DNA of 64,000 nt from Apoda limacodes (GCA_946406115.1 OX291546.1:17787019-17851018); one strand, 5' to 3'. Positions 1 through 12,384 are shown, counted from the stretch's first letter. Notes: generated by a model from the sequence alone, not told the origin. Numbers and translations are program-made.

Positions 1-835
1 TTGCAACACCTGGGGCATCACTTGGGGTTACCGACCCTTCAATAATCAAATTACTTATTTCTTAAAGAACCCCATACTGAAGTCCTTATAGACAACCTTG
101 GCTCATTCCACAATCTAAACGTTTCGAACAATTCCTCAGATCACAACCCGTTATACAAGCGGTTGAACACACACAGGCACTAAGGCTCTCCTTAGATTTA
201 TGGGTTTGATACGGCTTTTGAGTTTGGGATCGTCGACGATTCTCACAGCCCGTCGTTGAACCGAGTCAACAGGGCTAAGCTGGTATCAGTCTTTCGCGGT
301 AGTGGTAACGACGACTAGCAAAAGTTCCCTTCGGCAGCTTTAGCAAGCGATCAGAAAGCACGACTACCAGAGGGATAGCTCGCGAATTGCCCACCCATTT
401 TGCATTTTACTGAATCTTGGGGCAGGATTTAATTTGCGTTTTGATTCAGAAATATTCCGATCCTTATTATTACGAGCCGTGGTCTGTATGTCTGATTAAA
501 CCACGGTCGTATCCGTCTCCGGCAGCTACTCGCGGATTAGGAATAAAACATTCCATACCAGTGAGGATTGTCTTAGAATTACTTTAATTAGAATACGACG
601 GTGGAGACACCAGGATCTTCTGAGCCAAAGCAGAGCTGTTTCCGCGGGTACCATGCATAAAATTCACGCAAGTCTGTCAACTAATAATGCCACACATGAC
701 GCCAATAAGTTGGCCCAGATGGATCGGGTTGTGTGCACGACACTTGAGTCCAAACGTGACAGTGGTCCGAGGAGCTGTGGTGTAATCTCAAGTGGTTCAT
801 AATAAGTAATTACAATTACAATGTTAGTATATGAC
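1..835. other. GC-richer segment, unidentified
   Basis: This segment is visibly richer in G and C than the sequence that follows it after about position 836. All frames contain stops, and I recognise no protein domain. The abrupt change in composition suggests an old repeat or retrotransposon 3' part cut by the window edge, but that is inference. I cannot name a family. Confidence 0.3.
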
Positions 836-1780
836 ATCACACTTTAAATTATAAGTTCTATTAATTATGTTTTAATTTCAGTTCATAATCGATCTTCTAA
901 TCTTTTATTTTGATAAATTAGATTAAATATAAGTTGTAAATGGCACATTGATTTGGCAATATTTTTTAAGAACTTAGTCAATAAAGATCAAGATTGTTAA
1001 GATATTTCTTAATGACATTGTTCTGTTCTCATTCAACATTTTCCTAAGACACAACAGTCATGAAAAATTGTTTTGTGTGTTCAAAATGACAAACGTTTTT
1101 CCGTAAAATCCCGTCTTACTTTTTTTGAATCTTAGTGCGAAATTTGACACATTGCTATCTCATTGAAGTACTTCTTCGAAATCATCAATTATAAATTAAG
1201 CAACAACACAAAAAAACAACAACACACTTCAACTGACACTAATGTCAAATTGAGGATATGTTTTACACAGGATACGAAAATGGTTTTGGGTCTAAAGTTT
1301 ATTCTTAATGACCAATATTTTGTGGTTCAAGTGTGTACATTTTAGCTGTGTAATAATTGCCCTGTATTAATTTTGTACAGCCAGTAAATTATATTACGAG
1401 TTATAACTTTCACTCCCATAATCTGTGAACATGTACGTGTATTATTTCGCGTATAATCCATGGTTCCCAATTACTAGTCAAACATAATGTACTGCTAGCA
1501 ATTTACTGCTATGGATTGCACTGCCCAATAATTAAAATCCAATTATATTGTTCACAAATTAAAGGCAATACCTACGTGTGTGCGCAACATAGGGGCTGCT
1601 CCTCTAAATAATAGGTACAATCTATTCCATAATTCATTGGGTTTTCAATATTTTATCTTTTTATTATATATATAAGTGATCTCCTTAGTTATAGGGATGT
1701 TCCATGTAAATTGATGCACACACATAATAAGTATTTACGTTCAGATTTATTAAATCAATCTTACATTATAACACTAAGAG
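836..1780. other. AT-rich sequence, nothing recognised
   Basis: No coding region, RNA gene or repeat structure that I can support is visible here. The short open frame at 1163-1345 has low-complexity composition and no family resemblance. Confidence 0.4.
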
Positions 1781-2041
1781 TTAACTGATATTTTAGCGAT
1801 AAATGTATTGAAATACCATACAATCCGTGTTGTTTCGATGTTGAATCGGAATAAGTATCCGTTAACGATTAGGGATACATCAGACCGCAACCATATATAT
1901 CTGTATATTCATCAATGGAATCAAGATTAAATCTTTAGTCAGTCCAGTACTCAATGGTCCATAATGGCTTACGACAGGCCAGGTATGTTTCATTTCTATG
2001 TTATTAGCGCATCGGATGTATCGCTAAAAATCAGTTAATTC
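1781..2041. repeat. MITE-like element with imperfect inverted ends
   Basis: The left end (TTAACTGATATTTTAGCGAT) and the right end (ATCGCTAAAAATCAGTTAA) are imperfect inverted copies of one another about 260 bp apart. There is no coding capacity between them. The size and inverted ends fit a non-autonomous DNA transposon; the superfamily cannot be assigned because no clean target duplication is visible. Confidence 0.45.
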
Positions 2042-2230
2042 TTTGCAATAAATACATCGGAATATGAATATCTACAGTCGTACGTGGGTCACCATAAATA
2101 AAGGACAAGGAGAAGGATAAAACTCTTCAAAATGGTATTAATACCTAGGTATTCGGGAGTGTCCGTTAGATTTTGTTTATTGATATATAATGCAATTGAA
2201 ACGATGTCCTTATTTAAATATATAAATATA

Positions 2231-2494
2231 TTTGGACATTACACACAGCACTGTCTAACCCCAAAGTAAGCAAAGCTTGTGTTATGGGTACCAGACAAAG
2301 GATACAAATACATACATATTACTTTTTTTTTTGTAAATACATACATGTAATATATAATTACAACCAGACTCAGGACAAACACAAATGTTTATGTTATGAC
2401 ATAAATGTTTGTCCAGTGCGGGAATCGAACTCACACCCTCTGCACGGCAGCTGGCCACACTACCAACTAGGCTGCGAGGGAGTCAAATTATGGG
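2231..2494 (-). mobile_element. tRNA-derived SINE
   Basis: Read on the minus strand, the head contains a B-box-like GAGTTCGATTCCC and, upstream, an A-box-like AGCCTAGTTGGTAGTG, as in a tRNA gene, so this is a SINE promoter head. The tail contains the phrase AAGCTTTGCTTACTTTGGGG followed by GTGTGTAATGTCC. A related copy in the same orientation lies at 61,712-61,965, and tail fragments occur at 6,690-6,800 and 30,535-30,620. Confidence 0.65.
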
Positions 2495-3275
2495 TAATAT
2501 GACAAAATATATATTTTAAGTAAAATTAAGTTTTTAATAATTCTCGATAAATATGAATCCAAGACAAAAATTAAATATCACAGTTAATAGAGCTACTTGT
2601 AAAGTTTAGAACTGTGACCTATACGCCTATTGCCAAAGCGTCATTGATAAACCTATTAGGTAGAATACTGAATACTATGCGACGGTGAAAGTAATATATA
2701 ATTTTTCAACAGAATTTACACTTTTTGTTTCTAGGCTGATATTTAACACCTAAGGTGTGAATTTTACAAGTTGCAGCAACCAGTGCAAGGCGGTGCCTGT
2801 CGCAGGTTTCGCCTGTCACTGCAACTGCAAGGCAATTTAACATGCGAAGCGGACTATTATACTATTTCCATTTTGCTTTTATAAATAAATATTACACTAG
2901 TAGGTGTTCTTTGTGTAGATGGTTTTTAGTGTTCCGTATTTGGTTTACTTATGTCGGTCCACCCGTCACCCGGGTCATGTCCTAGTCTTTTTATAAAGGT
3001 TCCGTTCGGTTATTTTGATATTCTAATAGGCATTCAGCTGTAAAATTTAGTAGATTAATAGATTTTTTTAAAGGTTGCTCATGCGGTCAATCCAAGTTCA
3101 TGGTTCTTGCCTAATTAAGCCCAACTTGGCCTCTGAACAAAGAAAAAACAGCTTTATTCGGTACGCCTTCTCCTATCCGGGACTTTTGATGAGGCAGTCT
3201 AAAAAATAGCCCACCTGGATGAAACTTAAATTTTTTATTAATTATGTATTTCTAAAAATGTTTGCATTTGTACTA
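2495..3275. other. No gene seen; repeat scraps
   Basis: AT-rich sequence with no convincing coding region. Around 2,930-3,010 there is a scrap resembling the GGTTCCGT-containing dispersed lepidopteran repeat annotated at 10,840. Nothing else is supportable. Confidence 0.35.
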
Positions 3276-3570
3276 TTTGTGCATTAGTATTAAAGCATGT
3301 CTCGTAATCTGTGTGTGTTCTACCGCTTGTACAATGGGATGTGTTCTGAGGAATTGTTCGAAATGATGCCCCCGGCTACTTTCTACCATCGCACCGCTCG
3401 CCATCGGCAGAGAATTAATTCTCACACTTTAGAACCGAAATGGTCGCATACAGTACGGTTTCAGAGAAACTTCCTCCCGCAAACGCTTGGGTTTTGGAAT
3501 GAGCTCCTTGCCAAAATTTCCTCTAAGGAGTATGTACAGTATGGATTTCTTCGAGAAAGAAGTCATTAGA
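3276..3570 (+). pseudogene. LINE ORF2 C-terminal fragment
   Basis: The frame from about 3,297 encodes roughly 90 residues that resemble the extreme C-terminus of reverse transcriptase proteins from CR1/jockey-type non-LTR elements: 'LCVFYRLYNGMCSEELF', then 'FYHRTARH', then 'FLPQTLGFWNELL', then 'YGFLRERSH'. This arginine-rich tail with a W-N-L/E-L motif is a familiar end of such ORF2 proteins. The polymerase domain itself is absent, so this is a 5'-truncated dead copy. Two more decayed copies of the same 3' region lie at 10,290-10,570 and 17,548-17,845. Confidence 0.6.
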
Positions 3571-4237
3571 TTCAAGGGTCGACTACGCGCGAGTGATGAT
3601 ACACCGCGAGTTGGAAGGTTGTATGGAAATCCGCTTTTTTTAAGCTTAATGCATAAAACTTTGTAGTAAAATCAAGATTAACGTGTTTCACCGTTTTTTA
3701 TAAAATCGCCTCCTAAACCGCAAAATATGAAGATTTTCACATTTTTGAGTCTAAAGACTTGAAATTGAGCACAGAGGTTATTTGGCCTGTAGGTTGAAAA
3801 TTAAGATCGACATGTTTTTTTGGAAAGGAAAGGGGATGAAAATTTGTATGATGGTGAGGATTTTTGTGTGCAGACTTGAAATTTTGAACAGAAGTAGGTA
3901 TCAGTTACAATAACGTAGGCGAGGTGCAAAAAAGACGTTCGCTAAATCCATCCCCTAAAGGGGTAGGTAAAAGTATAGCGATAAATTTGGTATTATTATT
4001 CAATAAGTCTCAAAAAAGGAGTCGTGGGTAAAAGCTAGTAAATTATATGAAAAAGGAACAAACATTTTTTTTTCATAAAAAAATCCTTCCACATTCAGAT
4101 TTCGCCACCCCCATTTGCGGACTCTATTTGCGTTAACCATAATTTTTGTTCTATACCTTTTTTTAGGTTTTTTTCAACAAATGCGAAATAAATATAGCTG
4201 AAGACTATTAAGTTTTAGAGTAGTGTTTACCTTTTAA
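3571..4237. other. No gene seen
   Basis: AT-rich sequence with no reading frame or structure I can support, ending at the TTAA that flanks the next element. Confidence 0.35.
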
Positions 4238-4730
4238 GGCTGCGGTATAGGCTAGACCGCGAAAATACGCCGTTTTTGTGCAAATTTTGTGGCTAAACTA
4301 TAGCATCTAAAGCATTGAAAAAAATATATGTTATAAAACTTGCTTTTGTCTAGTGCATTACCTTACTAAATGATTTTCATTTATTGTATTTAATGCAATA
4401 AAAAATCTGAAAGTGACTTTTGTTTAACACTTGTGCAAATTTTTAAAGCGTGTTTTGTATTTGTTTCTAATGAAAGTTGGTTAAATAATTAGAATAGCTT
4501 GTTATCTAGTGCATTGACTCTTAATTGTACAAAAAAGTCAAAAAATGTGACTACAAAACGTTAATAACGTTAAATTCCATACAAAAAATTAAAAGTTTCA
4601 AGGCGTCATTACGCTATAAATTACTTAAGAAGTTTATAACATATATATCTAATAGTAATATATAGAACATCATACATACATACACAACGTTAGAATTACA
4701 GAAATTAGCTTTCTGGCCTATATCGCCCTC
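4238..4730 (+). mobile_element. TTAA-flanked MITE, copy A
   Basis: The element is flanked on both sides by TTAA (4,234-4,237 and 4,731-4,734). Its ends, GGCTGCGGTATAGGC and the complement of GCCTATATCGCCCTC, form an imperfect 15-bp inverted repeat. There is no coding capacity. A TTAA target is the signature of piggyBac-type transposition, so a piggyBac-mobilised MITE is likely. Two inverted copies occur at 33,558-34,067 and 35,407-35,916. Confidence 0.6.
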
Positions 4731-4734
4731 TTAA

Positions 4735-5754
4735 GTCGATAGCATTTCTAGTTGCCGAAAATACAGACGTAACACGACACTGAAGGGGTTTCTTTGTACC
4801 ATTTTGAGTACAAAACCCTAATGAACTTATATGTGTATACTCGTATATATATATATATATATTAAAAATTAACGAAAGATATTTAAAATAGTCATCAAAA
4901 TAAATATAGTTTATAGTTTTATGAATAAATCAAAAGTTAAGTTAGGTCATTGATTAAGTTGGCACTTGTGAGAAAGTTCATACAAAGAAGAAAGAAGTTA
5001 TACAAAGTCTCACAAAGAAGCTGTTGGCCTCCTGCCATAATTTCATACAGAGTTGAAAGCTCAGTAAAATATTTTTTAGCTTCAAATGATACAATTTGAA
5101 TATTATTGCAAAATTTAAAAAAAACACACCTAAATATTCAGCCAGTATATTCGAGTAAAAAACAAACATTTAGGAACAATTCAGTGCTTTTTTTAATATT
5201 GTGGGTAAAAATATATCCTGTAAAAATATTCAGGACGGTTTGATTAAAATGTTATCAAAACTTGAGCAATTTATCCGCAACGTAGGACCACTCGTAAAAA
5301 ATGGTTAAAGATAAGATCAAACTCTTGAAAGTTACGAGACCCGGATAAATTTAAATGATTGGATTTTCCTGTAGATGTATAGACCTGATAGGGACTTAAA
5401 ATATCTATAAGGCACTGGGATACTTTAATATTTTTGGGGTTGATATTACCATTTTGTTTATTTTTATTTCACATTCATATACATACATATATCGCTTTAA
5501 ATGAGGTAATGACAATGAATCAATTTTTTAAACATCGATTAAGATTGCGCACGTCTTATGTCCAAGGGCAAAGCGGTCCAGAGTTTGATTGCGTGTACTG
5601 GGTAAGAATCGTTGTAATATTGCGTTACGTGTGTGGGTATTTTTAACAAGCTTGTGGAAAGTCGGTGCGCATGCGAAATTGGAAACGCCCTTTTAAGTAT
5701 GATCTTTTAAGCTTTGATCGATATATTTGCGTAAGTCAAATATGAACCTGATAC
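4735..5754. other. No gene seen; short AT microsatellite
   Basis: The stretch contains an (AT)n run near 4,848-4,863 and otherwise nothing supportable. Short open frames at 4,978-5,169 (minus) and 5,434-5,646 (plus) have no recognisable features. Confidence 0.35.
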
Positions 5755-6270
5755 ATCAATTTTGGAGTCACTTAAACTTATGAAGTTGCTCCACTGTAAG
5801 GTCACCATAGCTTACGTCGGCATAATTGAGAATAGGAAAGCGTAATGATTGTGCCAAAGCAATTTTAGCAGGAATAGGTAAGAATTAAAGAGCTGTTAGC
5901 CGCGTACAATTTCTTGCTAATTTCATTCACGAGTAGACACCGTGTTAAGAAACGGTCGATTTATTTTCCCAGGGTTTTCGCTGAGTCACTAGTAAGGGAT
6001 CAAGAATTTTTTTAAATACACTGGTGGAATGGAGTTAAAATCTAATTTGGTTAAGAGACGCGAGCTGCCAACCATTATTACTTGAGTTTTAACAGGATTT
6101 ATTTTCAGACCGTAGGACTCACTCCAATCTATAATGCTAGTCAGATTATTGTCAGCAATAGCTTGAGGCAGATTTTCAATTGTTGATTGCTTATATATCT
6201 GGAGATCGTCTGCATAAAGATGGTAGAGAGAAGAAACATGAGAAGTAATAGAATTTATGAATATTGCAAA
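5755..6270 (-). pseudogene. LINE reverse transcriptase fragment with YADD
   Basis: Reading the minus strand from about 6,270 downward gives a fragment of a non-LTR reverse transcriptase. The catalytic motif is visible as 'LYHLYADDLQIY', followed by 'LTSIIDWSESYGLKINPVKTQV', the usual thumb-proximal segment of CR1/jockey-type enzymes. Further downstream, after stops and frame changes, 'ILNYADVSYGDLTVEQLHKF' matches the later part of the same protein type. The copy is truncated at both ends and frameshifted, so it is dead; the YADD box itself is still intact. Confidence 0.7.
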
Positions 6271-6307
6271 ATTATATATATAATTATAATGAAGTATAGT
6301 TTTAAAT

Positions 6308-6362
6308 ATTTTTTTTATGTCAACCTACAAATACGAGTAGGTATTAAGTTGACATAAAAACG
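6308..6362. repeat. Short hairpin-forming inverted repeat
   Basis: TTTTTATGTCAAC and GTTGACATAAAAA face each other about 28 bases apart. It could be a solo transposon remnant or chance; no flanking duplication is evident. Confidence 0.4.
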
Positions 6363-6689
6363 ACGCATATAATCCATCGTTCGTTGAAACTGATCGATGC
6401 GCGATTGTTCAGATACATTTAAAATGAAAAGGCTTTTTATAAACCTAGTGTAGAGTCCACATACGATTCCAACGAAGAGGGATTTACGAAATCCATTACC
6501 ACGGGCGCTGCAGTGGCGCGGCGCACCGTTCCGGATAATGTTCTACAAAGCGAATTTAACGATTCAAACATTTCTCTGCCAATTGCTTAGTCTGGACTAC
6601 ATAGTAATAAAAACTTTATAAAAACTTTGTGGTGTCTTTTTATTTGTTGAAATAAGTAGAAATTCTATAACTATTGATATTATAAACAA

Positions 6690-6800
6690 ATAAACAAATG
6701 TTTTTGGACATTACACACAATGTCATTTGGTTCCAAACTAAGCAAAGCTTATACTTTGGTTGCCAGACAATCAACGTTGTATAATATTGTATATATATAT
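6690..6800 (-). mobile_element. SINE tail fragment
   Basis: The sequence shares the TTTGGACATTACACACA and AAGCAAAGCTT phrases with the tail of the SINE at 2,231-2,494, in the same orientation. The tRNA-like head is absent. Confidence 0.45.
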
Positions 6801-7026
6801 TTGTGTCTGTTGTCTGGTAGCTGAGTGGATTCTATGATTGAATTTTTCTCGAAGTTGAATTAAGGAACTTTATAATTGCATTACTTACTGGCATTCGTTA
6901 ACAAAGTTAAAATTCGTTAAGTAGCATTCCAAGAGTAACCGCTAGCGAACATTATCCTTAACCTAATTTCTACCCAGTTTAAAGTCCAGATCTCTCTGTT
7001 AGTGAACCTAGCTTAATTAATAATAT

Positions 7027-7150
7027 TTTTTTTGCGTTTATTTCAAAAGCTTGGAAATGCTAAGTCAGAGTCGTATGTTATGTTTGTTAAGTACATAAAC
7101 TTTGTTGCGTTTATTTCAAAAATTTTAACATGCTAAGTAAAAGTCGTCAT
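7027..7150. repeat. Diverged direct duplication
   Basis: TTGCGTTTATTTCAAAA followed by ATGCTAAGT..AGTCG occurs twice, about 73 bp apart, with a handful of differences. It is a small tandem duplication of unknown origin. Confidence 0.5.
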
Positions 7151-8060
7151 TTTAATAAAACCAGACATTGTTGCGTAGCACGTAGTTAGAGAGTAAAACC
7201 GACTTTGAGAGGAAATAACTCAAGTCGAATGCAATCAGATTGCATCGCTGTACTCGAGGGGGCTTAGACCATTCGATTCGATTTGCTTATATTTCTTGCA
7301 TCTAAGTTTGCTTGGTAAAATGTCAATTTCTTATAACGAAATACATATTTGCAGTCTTTTCTAAAGTACCTAACAATGTTTGTTTCTAAAAGCTTCTATC
7401 TAAAAATGGATTAAAAAGTTTGTTATTTAAAAACCAATTGTAGATTATTATGAATTATGTAATGTACTGTTCATTTAATAATACCTACAATTATATACCT
7501 GACTAAAATATGCAATTTGTGCGGCTTTAAGCGAAAACGAAATAATTATCGAAATGGAACCTTATTAGGAACAGTCTCGAGAATCGGACTCCGGAATCCG
7601 AGAAAAAAATATACGAAAGTCTTACTTACCTCTCGAAACCCGTTAATGTATCTGCATACATTTTCTCTTAAAAATTTTAAGATTTCAAATAGCTCGAGAC
7701 TGTTACCAATAAAATCCAAGTTCAAACTTTTTATGGACTTAGAGGAATAAGTGGCAGAAGCATATCTTCACACTAAATTAATTGAATGACACACAATCAA
7801 GTAAACTTGTTATTAATGCTTATCGATAAACAAAAAAAGTAATTGTTAATAATTTATATATTTAGATATTAAAACACATTGTCAGTTTAAGAGTTTTGGA
7901 AAGAAAAAACTCATAGCCGTTTTTAGGGTTCCTTAGTCAACAAGAAACCCTTATATTTCTAGTCATGTAGGTGTGTGAAAACCATTTTTTCGATTAAGGT
8001 GCCAAGTAAATTTTAAATGAGAGTGAAAAATTAAGCTGGCCGATATTACATATTTTAAAA
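7151..8060. other. No gene seen
   Basis: AT-rich sequence. The 77-codon open frame at 7,517-7,750 shows no domain and no repeat relationship that I recognise. Confidence 0.35.
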
Positions 8061-8079
8061 AGTACTATACCTACCTCGC

Positions 8080-8215
8080 TCGAGAGACGCTCCCTCAAGT
8101 AAAGTTCCTTTTCCCCCGGATCCCGCTGCTTTTATTACTCTGCTGGATCCCGCACCTTTAAAGCGCGGATCCGCGGATCCACGGATCCCGCAAATCAAAA
8201 CTTTTGGCGCTAAAA
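8080..8215. repeat. GGATCC-rich cluster
   Basis: Five GGATCC hexamers occur within roughly 90 bp (about 8,117-8,190), several inside GCGGATCCGCGGATCCACGG-like phrases, in otherwise AT-rich DNA. The local GC content is far above its surroundings. I see no coding sense in it; it may be a decayed GC-rich minisatellite. Confidence 0.4.
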
Positions 8216-8310
8216 TATTCGAGTAAATCACGAGTAGCAAGAGTGCGACGTTTAAGTTGTTCATAAATGGCACTGTGCTGCGCCTGCGCACGTCTTTCTG
8301 TAGGTGACGA

Positions 8311-8900
8311 GTGTTTTGTTTTCGTATTCACCGTCCGGCGGTTAATACATCGATACTAAAATGCCATTTCCTTCTTAAGACCACCGAGAGGCAAGTAAGT
8401 CGAATCACTAAGAGACTCCAATCCTCAATCACCGCCCTAGGCGAATGGTTTCGGAAATGGAGAATCGAAGTGAATCCTGCCGTTCTCTTCACCTTAGGCC
8501 GCCTTCCGCGACCATCTCCCCTGTCACTCATTGACACTTGGCAAAACAAGGCCAAATATCTCGGTGTGACTCTGGATAGTACTTCCGCGATCTCACCAAA
8601 ATAGTTAGAGACCGAGCCGCTTTTGGCTTCGGTCGTCTATATCCATCCCATGGTAGGCAAGTACAGTTACATGTCGCTTAGAAATAAGCGGACTCTTTAC
8701 GTCACCTGCATCCGCCCCATACTAGCTTATGCTAGCGACGTCTATGCGTTGTCTAACTGAAATCTGCATAAACTCCAAACCCTCCAAAACCGCTTCCTCA
8801 GAGCGGCCTCCGAAGCCTCTCCGCAATGCGGCTTACACAGGGACTTTGAGCTCCCCACGATACCCCAATATCAAACAAAGTCACCCGAATCGATTATTTG
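8311..8900 (+). pseudogene. Jockey-type LINE RT C-terminal fragment
   Basis: The plus strand encodes 'LQSSITALGEWFRKWRIEVNP' (split across the family's usual L..W...WRI.VNP motif) and then 'KYLGVTLDS', the hallmark of jockey-clade reverse transcriptases just C-terminal to the palm. After a stop and a frame change, 'LQTLQNRFLRAASEASPQ' and 'GLHRDFELPTIPQY' continue the same protein type. Several stops and frameshifts are present between 8,600 and 8,760, so the copy is dead. It lacks the catalytic palm. Confidence 0.7.
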
Positions 8901-10289
8901 TGTCATCCGTTCGTTTAGAATTGGTATCAAACATATTAAAATTTTGGTATCATCTGTAACATACTGTCAAGCGTTCGTTTACGATATTTCTGTTATATAT
9001 ATATGTCACTTTTGCCACCGAAAAATTAAACTTTAGACCCGTGTCTGAAGTTGGGGGGTTTAAGTGTTAATCCGTCAAACTGCCTACACATATTCATTGA
9101 TTTTAGTAGTGTATGTGTTATTATCGCAGTGCGTGTACGTCAACTGTTCGTTTTGCAACCAAAAGGTTTTGTTAGTAACGTTTCAAAGCTACACGAAGGT
9201 GTAGCTGTCGGTAGCAAAACCGGCGTTATCAAAAGTGTGAAAAGTATCAAACGTGGGAACATTTTATCCCAAAACGAACGTGCCCTCAGTTAGAAATATA
9301 AGAAATTGTAGCTTCTGTGAACCTACAAAAACCTATAAAACTAATTTAACTTTTAAAAAATAAAATCTAGAGGTCGCCAAAAACCTGAAATTTCATGAAA
9401 CTTTATCCATTACCTATATCTTGTACTCATTCAGGTCAAACTTTATTAAGGTCTAGGTTAACTTTTTAAAAAATCAAATTAAAATAAAAAAAAAAAAAAA
9501 AAAATCTAAAAATTAAGCATATATATACATAGTTATATATCTGTATTAATATAATAAGGTTGAAGAGTTTGCGTGAACGCGATAACCTTTAAACTACTAG
9601 TAGAATTTGAAAATGTAGCCTTTATGGTCCAATTGTTTAAGGCTACGGCATACCCTAGCAAAAGCATGTGGTTTTGAACAGTATATAATAGTAAATTGTA
9701 TCACAAGGGATTAAAATCATATTTTTACGGCGAATGCGCTATTTTGAATCCCGTAGCAGTAGATAAAACTCACTTTTACTCACTGAGTTAATTAAAACAT
9801 TTCGAATTGGGAACAGTTGTTAAATTTTTTTAATTGTTATTGTAGTTGTTTTATGCCATTGTTCTCTTATCACCCGGTAAAAATTACCGAATATATACCA
9901 AAATGTGATAAATATTAATATAGTAACTGAAAAGTAAGTAAAATATAATACTTTTATATTTTCGCAGTCAATGGTCGTAGGCAAATTAAAATACATAATA
10001 GTTTGGAGCCCAACATGCGCACACGCACACTAGCGGTACAAAGTAAGTGCCCAAGAATGTTGTAGTAAAACTACATTCACGCACACAACGAGATGCTATA
10101 ATCACTGGAGCTAGGCAAATGCGGACAAGAATTGATGCAGAGCAGTCTGAGAGCAACTTCCTAGACAAAACTCGAAAATATACATAAATTAACACCTTAC
10201 ACTTCAACGCAAATTGTTATTTAGATTGGCAAAAGAGAAATGTGTGAAAAAAAAATACAAATATATCTGGATTAAAAATCGCTCCATTA
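8901..10289. other. No gene seen
   Basis: AT-rich stretch with a poly-A run near 9,486-9,505. Open frames at 9,051-9,293 and 9,986-10,207 show no recognisable domain. Confidence 0.35.
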
Positions 10290-10570
10290 GCGAATTCATC
10301 CTCACACCTTAGAACCTAAATAGTCACGTACAGTGCGGTTTTAGAGGAACTTCTTCCCGCGAACGCTTTTATTGTGGAATGAGCTACCTGCAGTGGTTTT
10401 CTTTAAATATGGGATACTTCAATAAAGAAGTTAGGTCTTAGGTTTTTGAAGGGTTGAACGGCTCGGCTGCGGTGACCGCTATAAGGTGGACGGCAAGCTA
10501 GTTTGCCACCTTAGTAGAAACAATAATTGTTCAACCCGGACAATGTCGGGGCGCGCTATGCCGCTTGTTT
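10290..10570 (+). pseudogene. LINE 3' end, decayed copy
   Basis: The same 3' segment as at 3,380-3,570 and 17,548-17,845 is present, beginning with TCTTAGAACC-type sequence and passing through TTCTTCCCGCGAACGCTT and GTGGAATGAGCT, and ending with a GGTGGACGGCAAGC/GCCACCTTAGT untranslated tail. It is too decayed to read as protein. Confidence 0.55.
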
Positions 10571-10839
10571 AGATAATAAAAGAATGAACTGATTTCACAT
10601 CTCGCCAAAAAGAACAAAATAAACCTCTCTAGCAGACAAAATACAGTCGGGTGCCGTTTGCTTTATCTGCGTTGTTTGCACATCTCGGATTTAGATTCCA
10701 GCGAAACATATGAAAATACCCCAGAACGACTTAAGTAGGTACCTTCCTCTTTCATGAAGTCGACAGCTATTGATGTTTTATGGATTCTTAACAGTAATAT
10801 ATTTTGCGAAACTTAAAGTTCCGTCTTATATCAAAAAAA

Positions 10840-11276
10840 AAACCGGCCAAGCGCGAGTCTGGCCTGCGCACCGAGGGTTCCGGGCTTACTATATGTTGTT
10901 ACATATTATTAGAAATAGTTTAATTATATGATGTAACTAAAAATTTACGGTTTTCACAATTTTTCCTTCATCTGTGCTACAAGACGTTGCTTCGTACCAA
11001 ATTTCAAGATTCTGAGTTCACGGGAAGTACCCTGTAGGTTTTAATTCCCTTGCGAGTTTCGAAAATTTGCGGCATAAACGGCTGTATCTTTTGATTGCGT
11101 TGGCTTAGAAGTTTGATTTTTTCACAGCTCTAAGGGACAGTAGACCTGAGTATTTGATATAAATTTTAACTTTATATCTCCACTCGTTCCTGAGAAAAAG
11201 GGTCTTGACAGCCGGACAGACAACAAAGTGATCCTATAAGGGTTCCGTTTTTTCCTTACGAGGTACGGAACCCTAA
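10840..11276 (+). repeat. Dispersed lepidopteran repeat, near full length
   Basis: The element starts with AACCGGCCAAGCGCGAGTC and a GAGGGTTCCG phrase and ends with GTACGGAACCCT, so its inner boundaries are inverted copies of GGGTTCCG. Between them is the phrase GACAGCCGGACAGACAACAAAGTG. This repeat is scattered through the window: 11,590-11,670, 16,988-17,130, 30,298-30,450 (reverse), 33,228-33,375, 35,077-35,224 and a scrap near 55,610. I recognise it as common in moth genomes but cannot name its superfamily with certainty. Confidence 0.55.
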
Positions 11277-12384
11277 AAAAAACACATGACAAGATAATTG
11301 GCTTTAGGTAGGACTGATTTATAAAAAATAGAAAAGTCGTTACAGTGACTTCGAGAAAGCAGCCCCGGAAACCCCTAACGCAAGTAGGTAGGTACATAAC
11401 AGCAATGTTTCTACAAATCGACTTGACGCAAATTACACTCACATTGACTCCTTTTCTGAAAAAAACAAACCTTCTGTATTTCAGCAGACTGGTCATCATT
11501 TTCCCGAGACATCATTATGCAAAGCAGCATCTGGCATCCAGCCAGCGGTTCTCTGCGGTCGTCTATCTGAGACCGATCCAGTTGAAGCCGACAGCAAAAA
11601 ACCTTTACAAAAAAATACCGGTTAAGTATGTATGTGTCACACTTGCATGCTGAGGGTTCCGTAGAGTATTTACTTATATAGTAGATACCTTTAGTTGAAA
11701 ACTAAAATGTGAATCTAAAGATGGAACGATCAGAGGCCTGATGCTCATGCTGATAGAGCAAATTTCGAACGAGAGATATTTTTTTAATCGATTTACTCAC
11801 TGCTTGTATATCGCTGTGACTCTTTCAGTCGATAGCTCGACTAGTTTGAATTAGATATGACGGATATCGTTTGCCAAAAGGTTTCCGTATTCTTACAATC
11901 TCAATACAGACATATATCTACCCGATATCTTGCGAACGATATCCAACGAGCCGGTAGCAGTTGGTACCAAAAACCCCTCTTATATCCCTCTTCTTTTCAA
12001 TAAAATTAAATACAGTACATCGCCACAGCAAGGTTCGTATAGAGCTCTTTTTATTGTGACCCTTTTAATCTTTTTTTTAATAGGTGATCTGTGTGTGTGA
12101 CTCCAAAACTATTAGATTAGATATTGATACTACTTTAATATTAGTAATTTTGTGTTTTGTCATTTAATGTTCTTTCCTTTAAACTAGTAAAAAAAAGTTA
12201 TTTTTAACTTTTTAGTTTAAAACACTGTTTAAAACAATATGTTTTAATGTCCAAACCATGCCTAGTTTGTTATTTGCTTTGAGTATTCGTTATTAGTCAG
12301 TAAATAGTATTTACCAGAGTTTGTTACCCTATACCGTGTGATATATGTAGGTACAGGTGTAGATCCCAAAGTGACGAATTACCT
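11277..12384. other. No gene seen
   Basis: Contains a scrap of the preceding repeat (about 11,590-11,670). The two overlapping open frames on opposite strands around 11,122-11,653 partly lie inside that repeat and show no domain. Confidence 0.35.

Noticed and set aside
2400..2494. A true tRNA gene
   Set aside because: A- and B-box-like sequence is present but no cloverleaf can be drawn and it continues into a SINE body.
8311..8604. 97-codon frame as an intact gene
   Set aside because: It is only the still-open part of a frameshifted LINE reverse transcriptase.
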